Notes under the pieces: model-generated
Told to the model about the DNA's origin: nothing
Databases searched by the model: none
What the model saw: the letters and a program-made list of their open reading frames with translations, nothing else
Assembly (NCBI RefSeq): GCF_963677305.1
Contig: NZ_OY781925.1
Coordinates: forward strand, 1,575,001 to 1,639,000
Direction: 5' to 3'
Length of the DNA: 64,000 bases
Origin: an uncultured Holophaga sp.
GTDB taxonomy: Bacteria; Acidobacteriota; Holophagae; Holophagales; Holophagaceae
In this document: piece by piece, positions 29,337 through 38,163 of the stretch
Layout: every line of letters begins with the position of its first letter
Numbering within the stretch: position 1 is the stretch's first letter
Translations under genes and position numbers: made by a program

Positions 29337-30224
29337 TCACCCCAGGCCCTGCTGGGCGATCTCCCAGAAGGCCTTGATGAGGGGGTCCTCCAGGCGCCGC
29401 TTCTGGACGCAGAGTCCCACATCGAAGGGTTTGAAGGTCGGGTGGGCCTCGATGACCCGGATCTTGCGGGCCAGGGGGCTCTGGTTGATCACCGCTTCCG
29501 GGACCAGACCCACACCGCAGCCGAAGGACACCATGCTGACGATGGCCTCGTGGCCGGCCACCTCCGCGTAGATGTTCGGGTGGATGCCCTTGTTGCGGAA
29601 CCACTGGTCGCAGCGCTTCCGGGCCAGGCCCTGCTCGGCCAGGATGATGGGCAGGTGCTCCCAGTCGGGTTCCTCCCCCTGGAGCCAGCGGGCGATGGGG
29701 CCCGGGGCCCGGGGGGCGATGAAGACCAGGGGGATCTGCTGCAGGGACATGAAGTGGAGCTTGGCGGAGAGGGCGCTGGGCCGGGCGGCGATGGCCATGT
29801 CCGCCTCGTCGGCCAGGACCTTTCCGATGGCCAGGGCCGAGTCCCCGGTCTGCAGTCCCACCTCCAGGTGTGGATGGCGGGCGCTGAAGCGGCCCAGGAG
29901 GGCGGGCAGCAGGAGGTAGCTGGCCGTGACCGAGCAGTAGAGCTTGAGGCGGCCCTGGACGGGGGTCCCCGCCGCCCGGAGATCCTGGCAGAGGCCGTGC
30001 CACTCCTGCACCAGACGGAAGGCGAAGTCGCGCATGCGCTCCCCCGCCGGGGTCAGCTTCACCCGGCGGTTGGTGCGCTCCAGCAAGGTGCAGCCCACTT
30101 CCTGCTCGAGGCGCTGGATGGCCCGGCTGAGGGCGGAGGGACTGGCCGCCATGGCCTCGGCCGTCCGGGAGAAGTGGAGGGTCTCGGTGAGGTTAAGGAA
30201 GAGCTCCAGGCTTCGCAGCTCCAT
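29337..30224 (-). CDS. ilvY: LysR-type activator of ilvC (IlvY)
   Basis: 295-residue LysR-family regulator. N-terminal winged helix-turn-helix (MELRSLELFLNLTETLHFSRTA, SPSALSRAIQRLEQEVG), then the two-lobed inducer-binding domain. It is transcribed divergently from ilvC with a 139-base gap, the arrangement of E. coli ilvY-ilvC, where IlvY senses acetolactate or acetohydroxybutyrate and activates ilvC. AAGGAGG precedes the start at 30224; the longer upstream frame would cover the operator region. Confidence 0.9.
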   Translation of the reverse strand: MELRSLELFLNLTETLHFSRTAEAMAASPSALSRAIQRLEQEVGCTLLERTNRRVKLTPAGERMRDFAFRLVQEWHGLCQDLRAAGTPVQGRLKLYCSVTASYLLLPALLGRFSARHPHLEVGLQTGDSALAIGKVLADEADMAIAARPSALSAKLHFMSLQQIPLVFIAPRAPGPIARWLQGEEPDWEHLPIILAEQGLARKRCDQWFRNKGIHPNIYAEVAGHEAIVSMVSFGCGVGLVPEAVINQSPLARKIRVIEAHPTFKPFDVGLCVQKRRLEDPLIKAFWEIAQQGLG

Positions 30225-30240
30225 GTCCTCTTTCCTCCTT

Positions 30241-30287
30241 ATTGTGATTATCCCGTAAAACGCAACAATGGCTTTTGATGATATCAA
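30241..30287. promoter_or_regulatory. Candidate IlvY operator region
   Basis: Within the AT-rich ilvY-ilvC gap, ATTGT (30241-30245) and ACAAT (30265-30269) form a spaced inverted repeat, and TTGAT-GAT-ATCAA (30275-30287) is a perfect dyad. LysR regulators bind such paired sites between divergent genes; that these are IlvY sites is inference from position. Confidence 0.45.
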
Positions 30288-30363
30288 TAAAGTCAACGTG
30301 CCATCCCAGCTAAGGTGGGAGTCGGTCATCTGTGTCAACGCCTTCCATTCCTTGGAGAGACTC

Positions 30364-31848
30364 ATGAGCAACTACTTCAACACCCTGACGCTTCGTCAGC
30401 AGCTCGCCCAGCTGGGCGTGTGCCGCTTCATGGACCGTGCGGAGTTCGCCGACGGCTGCGAGGCCCTCAAGGGCAAGAAGCTGGTGGTCATCGGCTGCGG
30501 CGCCCAGGGCCTGAATCAGGGCCTGAACCTGCGCGACTCCGGTCTGGACGTGTCCTATGCCCTGCGCCAGGAGGCCATCACCGAGAAGCGTCAGTCCTGG
30601 AAGCGCGCCACCGAGAACGGCTTCAAGGTCGGCACCTACGAGGAGCTGATCCCCACCGCCGACCTGGTCATCAACCTCACCCCCGACAAGCAGCACACCG
30701 GCGTGGTCAAGGCCATCATGCCCCTCATGAAGAAGGGCGCCGCCCTGGGCTACTCCCACGGCTTCAACATCGTCGAAGAGGGCACCCAGATCCGCAAGGA
30801 CCTGACTGTCGTGATGGTGGCTCCCAAGTGCCCCGGCACCGAGGTGCGTGAGGAATACAAGCGCGGCTTCGGCGTGCCGACCCTGCTGGCCGTCCACCCC
30901 GAGAACGATCCCGAGGGCCAGGGCATGGCCATCGCCAAGGCCTGGGCCGCGGGCACCGGCGGGCACCGCGCCGGTGTCCTCCAGTCCTCCTTCGTGGCCG
31001 AGGTCAAGTCCGACCTCATGGGCGAGCAGACCATCCTCTGCGGCATGCTGCAGGCCGGCTCCCTCCTCTGCTACGACAAGATGGTGGCCGGGGGCATCGA
31101 GCCCGGCTACGCCGGCAAGCTTATCCAGTTCGGCTGGGAGACCGTCACCGAGGCCCTGAAGCAGGGTGGCATCACCACCATGATGGACCGCCTCAGCAAC
31201 CCCGCCAAGATCAAGGCTTTCGAGCTGGCCGAGGAGATGAAGGGCCTGCTGCGCAGCCTCTTCGAGAAGCACATGGATGACATCATCAGCGGTGCCTTCT
31301 CCACCGGCATGATGGCCGACTGGGCCGACAACGACGTCAAGCTGCTGACCTGGCGCAAGGAGACCGGTGCGAGCGCCTTCGAGAACGCCCCTGCCTACAC
31401 CGGCGCCATCGCCGAGCAGGAGTACTTCGACAAGGGCATCCTCATGATCGCTATGGTCAAGGCGGGTGTGGAACTGGCCTTCGAGACCATGGTGGCCAGC
31501 GGCATGAACGCCAAGTCCGCCTACTACGAATCCCTCCACGAGCTGCCCCTCATCGCCAACACCGTGGCCCGCAAGCGGCTCTACGAGATGAACGTGGTGA
31601 TCTCCGACACCGCCGAATACGGCAACTACCTCTTCGCCAACAGCGCCGTGCCCCTCCTGGCCGAGCACGTCATGCCCAAGGTCACCCTCGAGGTCATCGG
31701 CAAGGGCCTGGCCACCACCTGCAACGGCGTGGACAACCTCACCCTGGTCCAGGTCAACGACGCCATCCGCAACCACCCCATCGAGATCGTGGGTAAGGAA
31801 CTGCGCGGCTACATGAAGGACATGAAGCGCATCGCCGTCGGCGGCTGA
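30364..31848 (+). CDS. ilvC: Ketol-acid reductoisomerase, long class II form
   Basis: 494-residue IlvC, close to the E. coli length (491) and not the common 330-residue class I type. It converts acetolactate and acetohydroxybutyrate to dihydroxy acids with NADPH in valine and isoleucine synthesis. The Rossmann motif [15 protein letters not shown] is near residue 40, followed by SYALRQEAI; the doubled knotted C-terminal domain is present. GGAGAG stands before the ATG at 30364. Codons are unusually uniform and C-ending, consistent with high expression. Confidence 0.96.
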   Translation: MSNYFNTLTLRQQLAQLGVCRFMDRAEFADGCEALKGKKLVVIGCGAQGLNQGLNLRDSGLDVSYALRQEAITEKRQSWKRATENGFKVGTYEELIPTADLVINLTPDKQHTGVVKAIMPLMKKGAALGYSHGFNIVEEGTQIRKDLTVVMVAPKCPGTEVREEYKRGFGVPTLLAVHPENDPEGQGMAIAKAWAAGTGGHRAGVLQSSFVAEVKSDLMGEQTILCGMLQAGSLLCYDKMVAGGIEPGYAGKLIQFGWETVTEALKQGGITTMMDRLSNPAKIKAFELAEEMKGLLRSLFEKHMDDIISGAFSTGMMADWADNDVKLLTWRKETGASAFENAPAYTGAIAEQEYFDKGILMIAMVKAGVELAFETMVASGMNAKSAYYESLHELPLIANTVARKRLYEMNVVISDTAEYGNYLFANSAVPLLAEHVMPKVTLEVIGKGLATTCNGVDNLTLVQVNDAIRNHPIEIVGKELRGYMKDMKRIAVGG

Positions 31849-31877
31849 GCCTCCGGCGCCTGACGCCTCCCAGCGAA

Positions 31878-31914
31878 GAAGACCCGCCCCGGTGTGCTGC
31901 CGAGGCGGGTCTTC
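31878..31914. terminator. Hairpin between ilvC and the efflux operon
   Basis: GAAGACCCGCC (31878-31888) pairs perfectly with GGCGGGTCTTC (31904-31914) with a 15-base loop. It closes ilvC on the plus strand and overlaps the stop codon of the convergent efflux gene, so it may serve both. The T-run is very short. Confidence 0.75.
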
Positions 31915-33457
31915 AGTGCATGAGGGGCTTCCCCGCGGTCTGGCCCTTAGCCGGGCTCTTGCAGAGGAGCACCAGGGGCAGGGCGATGACGAAGACCAGC
32001 ATGAGGAAGGCGAAGACATCCACGAAGCTGAGGACGAAGGCCTGGCGCGTCACTTCGGCCCCCATGAGGCCCTGGGCCAGTTGGGTGGTGGAGTGGGGAT
32101 CCCGTCCGGCCCAGGGATAGAGGTGCTTGCCCAGCTCCACGGACCCCAGCTGGGCCGAGAGGTGGTAGGGGCTGATCCACTCCGCCAGCCGGGCGTGGTG
32201 GAACTGGGCCCGCTGGGCCAGGATCGTGGTGGAGAGGGCGATGCCCACGCTGCCCCCCTCGTTGCGCAGCAGGTTGAACATGCCCGAGGAGACCCCCACT
32301 AGGTGTGCGGGCACCCGCTTGATGGTCTCGGTGGCCAGGGGCACCAGCACCAGGCCCAGGCCGAAGCCCTGGAAGAGCCAGGCGATCACCATGTAGGCGA
32401 TGCCGATCTGCAGGCTCAGGTGGGTCAGCATCCACACGGCGCAGATGAGGGAGAGCACCCCGGTGCCCACCAGGAGGCGGACATCCACCTTGCGGGCAAG
32501 GGCCCCCGCCAGGGCCATGGCCACGATGGAGGCCACCCCGGCAGGGGCCAGCACGATACCGGCCCAGGTGGGGGTGTAGTTGAGGAGGTTCTGCAGGAAG
32601 AGGGGCAGGCACACGAAGGCCCCGTACATCCCGAAGCTCGCCAGGAAGATGAGCAGCATCCCGCTCCAGAACTCCCGCAGGCGGAACATCCTCAGGTCCA
32701 CCAGGGGATGCTCCGCCGTGAGGGAGCGCCAGACGAAGAGGCCCAGACCCAGGAAGGCCATCCCTGCGAAGAGCTGCACAAAGCCGCTCTCGAACCAGTC
32801 CAGACGCTCACCCCGGTTCAGGAAGACCTCCAGGCAGCCCAGACCCACGGCGATGAAGACCAGGCTCTGCCAGTCCACCCTCCCCTCGGGCTTCTGGAGG
32901 TAGGGCGGGTCCTCGACAAAGGCGGAGGCCAGGTAGAAGGCGAAGAGCCCCGCCGGGATGTTGATGTAGAAGATCCAGGGCCAGGACCAGTTGTCCGTGA
33001 GCCAGCCCCCCAGGAGGGGCCCGGCGATGGGTCCGCAGATGGCGCCCATGCCGTAGAGTGCGGCGCCGTAGCCCTGCTCCTCCGCCGGGAAGGCGTCCAG
33101 GGTGATGGCCTGGCTCATGGGCACCATGGCGCCCCCGGCCAGTCCCTGGATGACCCGCATGAGGATCAGGAACCAGAGGGAGGGCGCCATGCCCGAGAGG
33201 AGGGAGGCCAGGGTGAAGATGGCCAGACAGATGAGGTAGAGCCGCTTGCGCCCGAAGAAGTTGGCCAGCCAGCCGGTGATGGGCAGCACGATGGCGTTGG
33301 CCACCAGGTAGCTGGTGATGACCCAGGTGATCTCGTCCGTCCCGGCGGCGAAGCTGCCCTGCATGTGGGGCAGGGCTACGTTGGCCACGGAGGTGTCCAG
33401 CACCTCCATGAAGGTGCCCAGCATGCAGGTGAGGCCCACGATCCACTTGCGGCCCAT
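31913..33457 (-). CDS. DHA2-family MFS efflux transporter (EmrB-like)
   Basis: 514-residue drug:proton antiporter with about 14 transmembrane helices. MEVLDTSVANVALPHM in helix 1 (motif D1), NFFGRKRLYL after helix 2 and RVIQGLAGGAMVPMSQA in helix 4 with GPLLGGWLTDNWSWPWIFYIN in helix 5 (motif C) mark the 14-helix EmrB/QacA group. It follows the EmrA-like adaptor by four bases. With the TolC-family gene it should form a tripartite exporter. Substrate unknown. Confidence 0.92.
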   Translation of the reverse strand: MGRKWIVGLTCMLGTFMEVLDTSVANVALPHMQGSFAAGTDEITWVITSYLVANAIVLPITGWLANFFGRKRLYLICLAIFTLASLLSGMAPSLWFLILMRVIQGLAGGAMVPMSQAITLDAFPAEEQGYGAALYGMGAICGPIAGPLLGGWLTDNWSWPWIFYINIPAGLFAFYLASAFVEDPPYLQKPEGRVDWQSLVFIAVGLGCLEVFLNRGERLDWFESGFVQLFAGMAFLGLGLFVWRSLTAEHPLVDLRMFRLREFWSGMLLIFLASFGMYGAFVCLPLFLQNLLNYTPTWAGIVLAPAGVASIVAMALAGALARKVDVRLLVGTGVLSLICAVWMLTHLSLQIGIAYMVIAWLFQGFGLGLVLVPLATETIKRVPAHLVGVSSGMFNLLRNEGGSVGIALSTTILAQRAQFHHARLAEWISPYHLSAQLGSVELGKHLYPWAGRDPHSTTQLAQGLMGAEVTRQAFVLSFVDVFAFLMLVFVIALPLVLLCKSPAKGQTAGKPLMH

Positions 33458-33461
33458 GGCT

Positions 33462-34457
33462 TCACCGCTCCCGGGTGTCGATCTCGGCGCTCACGGTCAT
33501 GCCCAGGCGCAGGCGATGCTCCGGATCCGCGCCGGGAGCGAGCCTGATCCTCACGGGCACCCGCTGGACCACCTTGACCCAGTTGCCCGTGGCGTTCTCC
33601 GCCGGGAGCAGGGAGAAGGCCGCCCCGGTCCCCGCCGAGAGGCTCTCCACCTGGCCACTGAAACCCCGGTGCTCGTCCATGTCCGCCACCAGCCGCACGG
33701 GCTGACCGGGGCGAACCCGCTTGAGCTGGGTCTCCTTGAAGTTGGCCTCCACCCAGAGTTCCTCCTGGCCCAGGGGCACGATGGCGCAGATGGGCTGCCC
33801 CGGGGCTACCACCATGCCCGGCTCCCCGAGCTTGCGGCTCACATAGCCATCGCAGGGGGCCACCAGGGTGCAGTAGGAGCGCTGGAGGCGGGCCGCCTCC
33901 AGGCTGGCCTGCGCGCCTGCCACCTTGCTGCGACTCACCTGCAGCAGCCCCTCCGCGGCGGTCACCTGCTTGCGGGCGGCCTCCACCTGAGCGGAGGCCA
34001 CCTCGGCGGCGCTCTGGGCGTGGTCGAACTTCTGCCGGGGGATGGAGCCGCGGTCCACCAGGGCCTTGAAGCGCGCCCGCTCCAGCTCCGCCAGATGCTG
34101 CTGGCTCAAGGCCGCCGTCACCTGGGCTCGGGCCTGGGCCACCCGGGCCTCGTCCAGGGCGACCGAGGAACCCGCCTCCTGGAGGGAGGCCTCGGCCCGC
34201 TGCGCCTGGGCGTCATAGTCCCTGGGGTCCAGGGTGGCCAGCACCTGACCGGCCTTCACCGCCTGGTTCTCCGTCACGTCCACCGTGAGCAGGGGGCCTG
34301 GGATACGGGAGGCGACGGTGGTGATGGGTCCCCTCACATAGGCGTTGTCCGTGGCGATATAGATCCGACCGTGGCGCCAAGCTGCCACGCCCCAGGCGGC
34401 GCCTGCGGCGGCCACCACCAGGATGGCCAGCAGGGAGATCGTCTTCTTCGAAGCCAT
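33462..34457 (-). CDS. EmrA/HlyD-type membrane fusion protein
   Basis: 331-residue periplasmic adaptor. One N-terminal anchor helix (ISLLAILVVAAAGAAWGVAAW), a split biotinyl-lipoyl domain (TDNAYVRGPITTVASRI ... APCDGYVSRKLGEPGMVV), a coiled-coil hairpin between (about 90-180) and a beta-barrel domain. The start at 34457 has GGAGGAG upstream; it begins one base after the tolC-like stop. Confidence 0.9.
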   Translation of the reverse strand: MASKKTISLLAILVVAAAGAAWGVAAWRHGRIYIATDNAYVRGPITTVASRIPGPLLTVDVTENQAVKAGQVLATLDPRDYDAQAQRAEASLQEAGSSVALDEARVAQARAQVTAALSQQHLAELERARFKALVDRGSIPRQKFDHAQSAAEVASAQVEAARKQVTAAEGLLQVSRSKVAGAQASLEAARLQRSYCTLVAPCDGYVSRKLGEPGMVVAPGQPICAIVPLGQEELWVEANFKETQLKRVRPGQPVRLVADMDEHRGFSGQVESLSAGTGAAFSLLPAENATGNWVKVVQRVPVRIRLAPGADPEHRLRLGMTVSAEIDTRER

Positions 34458-34458
34458 G

Positions 34459-35817
34459 TCAGTGCTCCTCCGTGTCCGCATGCCCATAGAAAAGGGCCAG
34501 ATCCTCCCCCAGCAGGGCCAGGAGGGCCGCCTGTCGGGTGTAGGCCCGGGTCCGGTGCTCCGTCAGGGCGAAGCGGCTCTCGGCCAGAAGGGCTTCGGCC
34601 TCCAGGGCGTCGCCGCCCTGGACCATGCCCTCCCGGTACTGGTCCTCCACGATCCTCAGGTTCTCCTCCGAAGCTGCCACATTGGTCCGGGCGGTCTCCA
34701 TCTCCCGCAGGGCTGTCCGGCAGTCCCGCCAGGCCTCCGCAGCGGCGTTGCCCGCCTGCTGCTCGGCGTTGCGGAGCTCCTGCCTTGCCAGGTCGAGTCC
34801 GGCTGCGGAGGTCTGGAGCCTGGAGCGGCGGGCCCCGTCGAAGACCTTCCAGGAGAGGCCCATATAGAGTCCCGTCTCGTGGGGATGGAGGCTGTAACTG
34901 TTCTGCTCATAGCTGTGGAAGGCCTCGGCCACCACATTGGGGGTCCAGTCGCGCCGGTCCAGCGCTGTCTGCCCTTCCAGGGTCTTCACCTTGGCCCGGA
35001 GAGCCCGGATGCTCTCGTTGGAAGCCAGGGCCCTCTCGCGGCACTGGGCCTCGTTCCAGGGGAGGGGGGGCGGCTGGGACGGGACCCTCTTGAGCTCCAG
35101 CGGGGCTGTGGGCTCCCGCCCCAGGGCCTGGTTCAGCTGCTCCCTGGCTCCGGACTCGGCACTGTCCAGGGCCTGCTCGGCATCGCCCAGGCTGCGCAGG
35201 GCCACTTCGGTCCGCAGCAGGTCGTTGCGGGCCACCACCCCTTGGGTGAAGAGATTCTGGGCGGTCTGCAGGTGATCCTCCAGGGCCTTCCTCCGCTGGA
35301 GGAGGACCTCTCCGCGGGCCTTCAGGCCCAGCAGGGCCACATAGCGGGCCGCCACCTCCGCCTGGGCACAGCGCAGTTGGCCATCCCCCTCCAGACCCCG
35401 GGCCTCCTCCCGGTTCCGGGCGGCGTTGAGCGCCGCTTCCCGCTTGCCGAAGTCGTAGACGAGATAGCGCAGGCTCAATTTGGCCTTCCAGGCCGAGCGG
35501 TCCCCCAGGGGGGTCTCCAGGGGGCCCAGGGAGAAGGCGGGAACCGTGACCCCGCCCAGGTCCAGGGGGCCCACGGTGAAGGGGCCGTTCCTCAAGCCCG
35601 GCTGGGCGCTGAGGTTCAGGTGGCCGGCATCGAGCTGCAGTTCCGGGAGATAGAGACTGTGGACCTGTCCGGTCTCGGCCAGGGCCTGTCGGTGCTCCAG
35701 TCGGGCGGCTTCGGCGCGGTAGGAGTCCCTCCCGGCCAGACGGATGGCCTCGGGCAGGCTGAGGGACTGGGCGGCCAGGCTGCAGCCCATGGCCAGGAGG
35801 AGGGCCAGACCTCTCAT
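34459..35817 (-). CDS. TolC-family outer-membrane efflux protein
   Basis: 452-residue exported protein with a signal peptide (LALLLAMGCSLAAQS) and two repeated long helical halves characteristic of the OEP/TolC family, with conserved NDLLRTEVAL and VEDQYREGMVQGGDALEAE blocks. No lipobox at the mature N-terminus is obvious. It overlaps the tetR stop by four bases (ATGA) and leads directly to the EmrA-like gene. Confidence 0.9.
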   Translation of the reverse strand: MRGLALLLAMGCSLAAQSLSLPEAIRLAGRDSYRAEAARLEHRQALAETGQVHSLYLPELQLDAGHLNLSAQPGLRNGPFTVGPLDLGGVTVPAFSLGPLETPLGDRSAWKAKLSLRYLVYDFGKREAALNAARNREEARGLEGDGQLRCAQAEVAARYVALLGLKARGEVLLQRRKALEDHLQTAQNLFTQGVVARNDLLRTEVALRSLGDAEQALDSAESGAREQLNQALGREPTAPLELKRVPSQPPPLPWNEAQCRERALASNESIRALRAKVKTLEGQTALDRRDWTPNVVAEAFHSYEQNSYSLHPHETGLYMGLSWKVFDGARRSRLQTSAAGLDLARQELRNAEQQAGNAAAEAWRDCRTALREMETARTNVAASEENLRIVEDQYREGMVQGGDALEAEALLAESRFALTEHRTRAYTRQAALLALLGEDLALFYGHADTEEH

Positions 35818-36419
35818 ACCCCCACCCCCGTCAGCAGGCAGCTCATGGCGCGGTCAACGCAGGTGTCGATGGACTCCTCGGAGTGGCCATGGTTGTAGTG
35901 GAGGGAGGCTTCCAGGACCCCGAGGCAGAGCTGGGTCAGGAAGCCGGGATCCAGGGGCTTCACCAAGCCCTCGGCGATGGCCGCCTCCAGGAAGCCCCGC
36001 AGGCGGTGGATCTCCGCCTCGTAGATGCGCTTGATGCGCTCACCGAAGCGGGACTGGAAACCCCAGTCGTGGTGGACCCGGTCCCGGATGAACATGGGCA
36101 GGAGCATGGGCTGCTCCCGGAACTGTCTGGCGTAGACCTGCGCAAGGGCGCGGATCTGGTCCAGGGGGCGAGCGAGCCCCGCCAGGGCCTCTTCCGCCCG
36201 CTCCCGGAAGCTCTCGGCCCGGCTCTCCATCACCTGCTCGCAGAGGTCCTGTTTGGAGGGGAAGTGCTCGTAGAGCCCCTGCATCCCGATCTCGGCCTCG
36301 GCGGCCACCTCCTGCATGGTGGCCTCGTCGAAGGGCTTGCGGCCAAAGACCCGGGCCGCCGCCTCCAGGAGGAGGGTTCTCCGCTGCTGGCGTTCGGTCT
36401 CTTTGCGGGAGGGGCGCAT
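35814..36419 (-). CDS. TetR-family repressor of the efflux operon
   Basis: 201-residue TetR regulator. N-terminal helix-turn-helix (LLEAAARVFGRKPFDEATMQEVAAEAEIGMQGLYEHFPSKQ region, about 12-55) followed by an all-helical ligand domain. The start at 36419 is preceded by AGGAG at seven bases; a Met nine codons upstream has no site and lies toward the operator. It is the first gene of tetR-tolC-emrA-emrB, so it is probably autoregulated through the palindrome 13 bases upstream. The inducer is unknown. Confidence 0.9.
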   Translation of the reverse strand: MRPSRKETERQQRRTLLLEAAARVFGRKPFDEATMQEVAAEAEIGMQGLYEHFPSKQDLCEQVMESRAESFRERAEEALAGLARPLDQIRALAQVYARQFREQPMLLPMFIRDRVHHDWGFQSRFGERIKRIYEAEIHRLRGFLEAAIAEGLVKPLDPGFLTQLCLGVLEASLHYNHGHSEESIDTCVDRAMSCLLTGVGV

Positions 36420-36432
36420 TGCGGACTCCTGG

Positions 36433-36470
36433 TTTTCAGAATTCAAATTCTGGAATTTGAATTCTGAAAA
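36433..36470. promoter_or_regulatory. 38-bp palindromic operator of the tetR operon
   Basis: Two 18-base arms, 36433-36450 and 36453-36470, are exact inverted copies around a two-base centre (TG). The left half itself contains a second dyad, CAGAATT-CA-AATTCTG at 36437-36452, and the right half a near-copy, so two overlapping sites for two repressor dimers are possible. It is strongly AT-rich in a GC-rich genome and stands just before the tetR ribosome site. Confidence 0.85.
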
Positions 36471-36514
36471 ATCAAGTCTGGAATCCTGGGTGGCTTCATC
36501 TGACCTGCCTTGGC

Positions 36515-36898
36515 TCAGCCTTCGGTGTCCAACCAGGCCATGGCCTCTTCCGGGTCGGTGAAGGCCTGGATGCTGAGGCCCCGGTGCTGGGTCACGCTGC
36601 TCCAGAAGCGGGCTTCGCTGAAGAATCTGGGACTGCAGACCAGGGCCACCCGACCACAGGCTGGGGCCTGCTCGGCGATGGCCTCGGCGAGACTCCGGGC
36701 GGACTCGAAGGTCTGGGCGATGTCCAGGTCGTACTCCAGTTGCCGCTCATCGCAGAGGATCCGGGGGGTGCCCAGGCGGATCGCATGCTCGAGGATGGCC
36801 AGGCCGTACCGCTGGACCTCCTCCAGCCCCTCGTCCCGGCCCCAGGCCTCCACCCGGAGGAGACGGTCTTCAGCGTGGATGTGATAGGAGATGGGCAC
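36515..36898 (-). CDS. STAS/SpoIIAA-like hypothetical protein
   Basis: 127-residue soluble protein with alternating strands and helices. The N-terminal MPISYHIHAEDRLLRVEAWG, a central LCDERQLEYDLD strand-turn and the C-terminal FTDPEEAMAWL (as in many SpoIIAA-like and STAS-like proteins) suggest that fold. It starts at GTG 36898, six bases after GGGAG. No catalytic residues are evident. The family call rests on pattern only. Confidence 0.55.
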   Translation of the reverse strand: MPISYHIHAEDRLLRVEAWGRDEGLEEVQRYGLAILEHAIRLGTPRILCDERQLEYDLDIAQTFESARSLAEAIAEQAPACGRVALVCSPRFFSEARFWSSVTQHRGLSIQAFTDPEEAMAWLDTEG

Positions 36899-36925
36899 GG
36901 GAACTCCCGGAAGGGATGGCTGGTT

Positions 36926-37456
36926 TCAGGGCTTTCGGGGCAGCAGTCCGGGGTCGCGGGAGTCCGGAGCCTTCCAGGTTCCATCCGGTGAACGCCTCCA
37001 GACCCACCCGGCCCGGTGGGGTTTCGGGCCGCCTTCCGTGGCGGGTTCGGTTGCGATGACCACCCCGGCCTGCAGGCCCTCGGCCCGGCTCTCCAGGGCC
37101 TTCCAGACCTGCTCGGCCTCCAGGCTGAGGTGGCGCCAGTCAGAGAGGGGCAGATGCGTGGTGTATTTGACGATCAGGCATGGTTCACCGCTGCCCGGCA
37201 GCTTGCCCTCGCGCACCCATTGGAGCTCGACCTGGACTCCGGGACGGATCTGGAGGGTCTGGATTGGGGGGGGCTGGGCCTCGGCGGGGGGACCTGCCAT
37301 CGGGAACAGGGCGATTCCGACCAGAGCTCCTCGGAGGAGGGTGGCAGGGGAGGGGGCGGCAGTGGGCAAAGGGGCTCCGGTCAGGCTCTGGAACCATGGT
37401 AGGGCAGGGAAGGTACCTGGCTGGGGCGAGTCCGGGAAATGCGCGGGAGCTGGCAC
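36926..37456 (-). CDS. Hypothetical exported protein
   Basis: Up to 176 residues, unknown function. A hydrophobic stretch LLRGALVGIALFPMAGPPAEA near residue 40-60 looks like a signal peptide, so translation probably begins later than the GTG at 37456, but no in-frame start with a good ribosome site stands just before it. The mature part has IRPGVQVELQWVREGKLP and CLIVKYTTHLPL strands, a pattern of small periplasmic domains. It lies 26 bases downstream of a ferredoxin gene. Start uncertain. Confidence 0.5.
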   Translation of the reverse strand: MPAPAHFPDSPQPGTFPALPWFQSLTGAPLPTAAPSPATLLRGALVGIALFPMAGPPAEAQPPPIQTLQIRPGVQVELQWVREGKLPGSGEPCLIVKYTTHLPLSDWRHLSLEAEQVWKALESRAEGLQAGVVIATEPATEGGPKPHRAGWVWRRSPDGTWKAPDSRDPGLLPRKP

Positions 37457-37482
37457 CGATGATGGGGGCGGCCACTAGGGGT

Positions 37483-37704
37483 TCAGGTCGGAGAATCCGG
37501 GGTCAGGGGGGTATAGAGAGAGCAGCGGATCCCCTCGGTGGTGAGGGGACACACTCTGGTGCACTGGGCACAACCCAGGCAGAGCTTTCCCTGGATCCGG
37601 GCCCGGCCCTCCACAAAGAGGATGGCCCCTGCCTCACAGACCTGGACACAGCGTCTGCACTGTCGGCAGGGCCCGGGCTCAGAGGGGGGGAGTGGAATGG
37701 GCAT
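37483..37704 (-). CDS. Small 2[4Fe-4S] ferredoxin
   Basis: 73-residue protein with two complete C-x2-C-x2-C-x3-C motifs (CRQCRRCVQVC and CLGCAQCTRVC), the bacterial ferredoxin pattern for two four-iron clusters. It has a long Pro-rich tail of about 15 residues. It lies 12 bases after the TfoX-like gene. The redox partner is unknown. Confidence 0.8.
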   Translation of the reverse strand: MPIPLPPSEPGPCRQCRRCVQVCEAGAILFVEGRARIQGKLCLGCAQCTRVCPLTTEGIRCSLYTPLTPDSPT

Positions 37705-37716
37705 GGCAGGGTTGGG

Positions 37717-38046
37717 TCAGTCCCGTCGGGGCTTTTTCCTGGGGGCCGGCAGGGCCCCGGCCGTCACCTTGGCCAGGAGACAAAGCCACTCGGCCTCGTC
37801 CCAGCGCTCCGGAGGGACGAGCAGGCAGGGCTTGGCCCCGGGGTAGGGCAGGGCCAGGGGCGCTGACGGGTAAAGGGCCTCCCCTTCCGGGGTCCGTTTG
37901 ATGAAGAGGCTGTCATCGCAGACCAGGGCGAACATGCGGTCCGCGAGGTAGAGACCGTATTCTCCGAACATAGGTCGGGCCGAGGCCGGACCGGCCTCTT
38001 GGAGCTGGTCCAGGATGAAGTCGACCGTGCTCTTTCTGGACGCCAT
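37717..38046 (-). CDS. TfoX N-terminal domain protein
   Basis: 109-residue protein matching the TfoX/Sxy N-terminal domain: ARPMFGEYGLYLADRMFALV and LFIKRTPEG near the middle, then a basic C-terminal tail (PAPRKKPRRD). Full-length TfoX regulates competence in some proteobacteria; stand-alone N-terminal proteins are common and of unknown role. Followed closely by the ferredoxin gene. Confidence 0.85.
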   Translation of the reverse strand: MASRKSTVDFILDQLQEAGPASARPMFGEYGLYLADRMFALVCDDSLFIKRTPEGEALYPSAPLALPYPGAKPCLLVPPERWDEAEWLCLLAKVTAGALPAPRKKPRRD

Positions 38047-38163
38047 GGCGGATCCCCGGGACGTAGGACCATGATGCAGGAGAGGCTGGGAAAGGGGAAT
38101 CGTTTGGTCGGTGAACGCATGCGTGAATGCATGGGTTTGATTGGCCTACCGGCCTTGGGGAGC

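Noticed and set aside
29093-29422. Minus-strand frame in the glgA-ilvY gap resembling a transposase remnant
   Set aside because: No catalytic motif or family wording could be supported; the frame overlaps the ilvY end and the inverted repeat.
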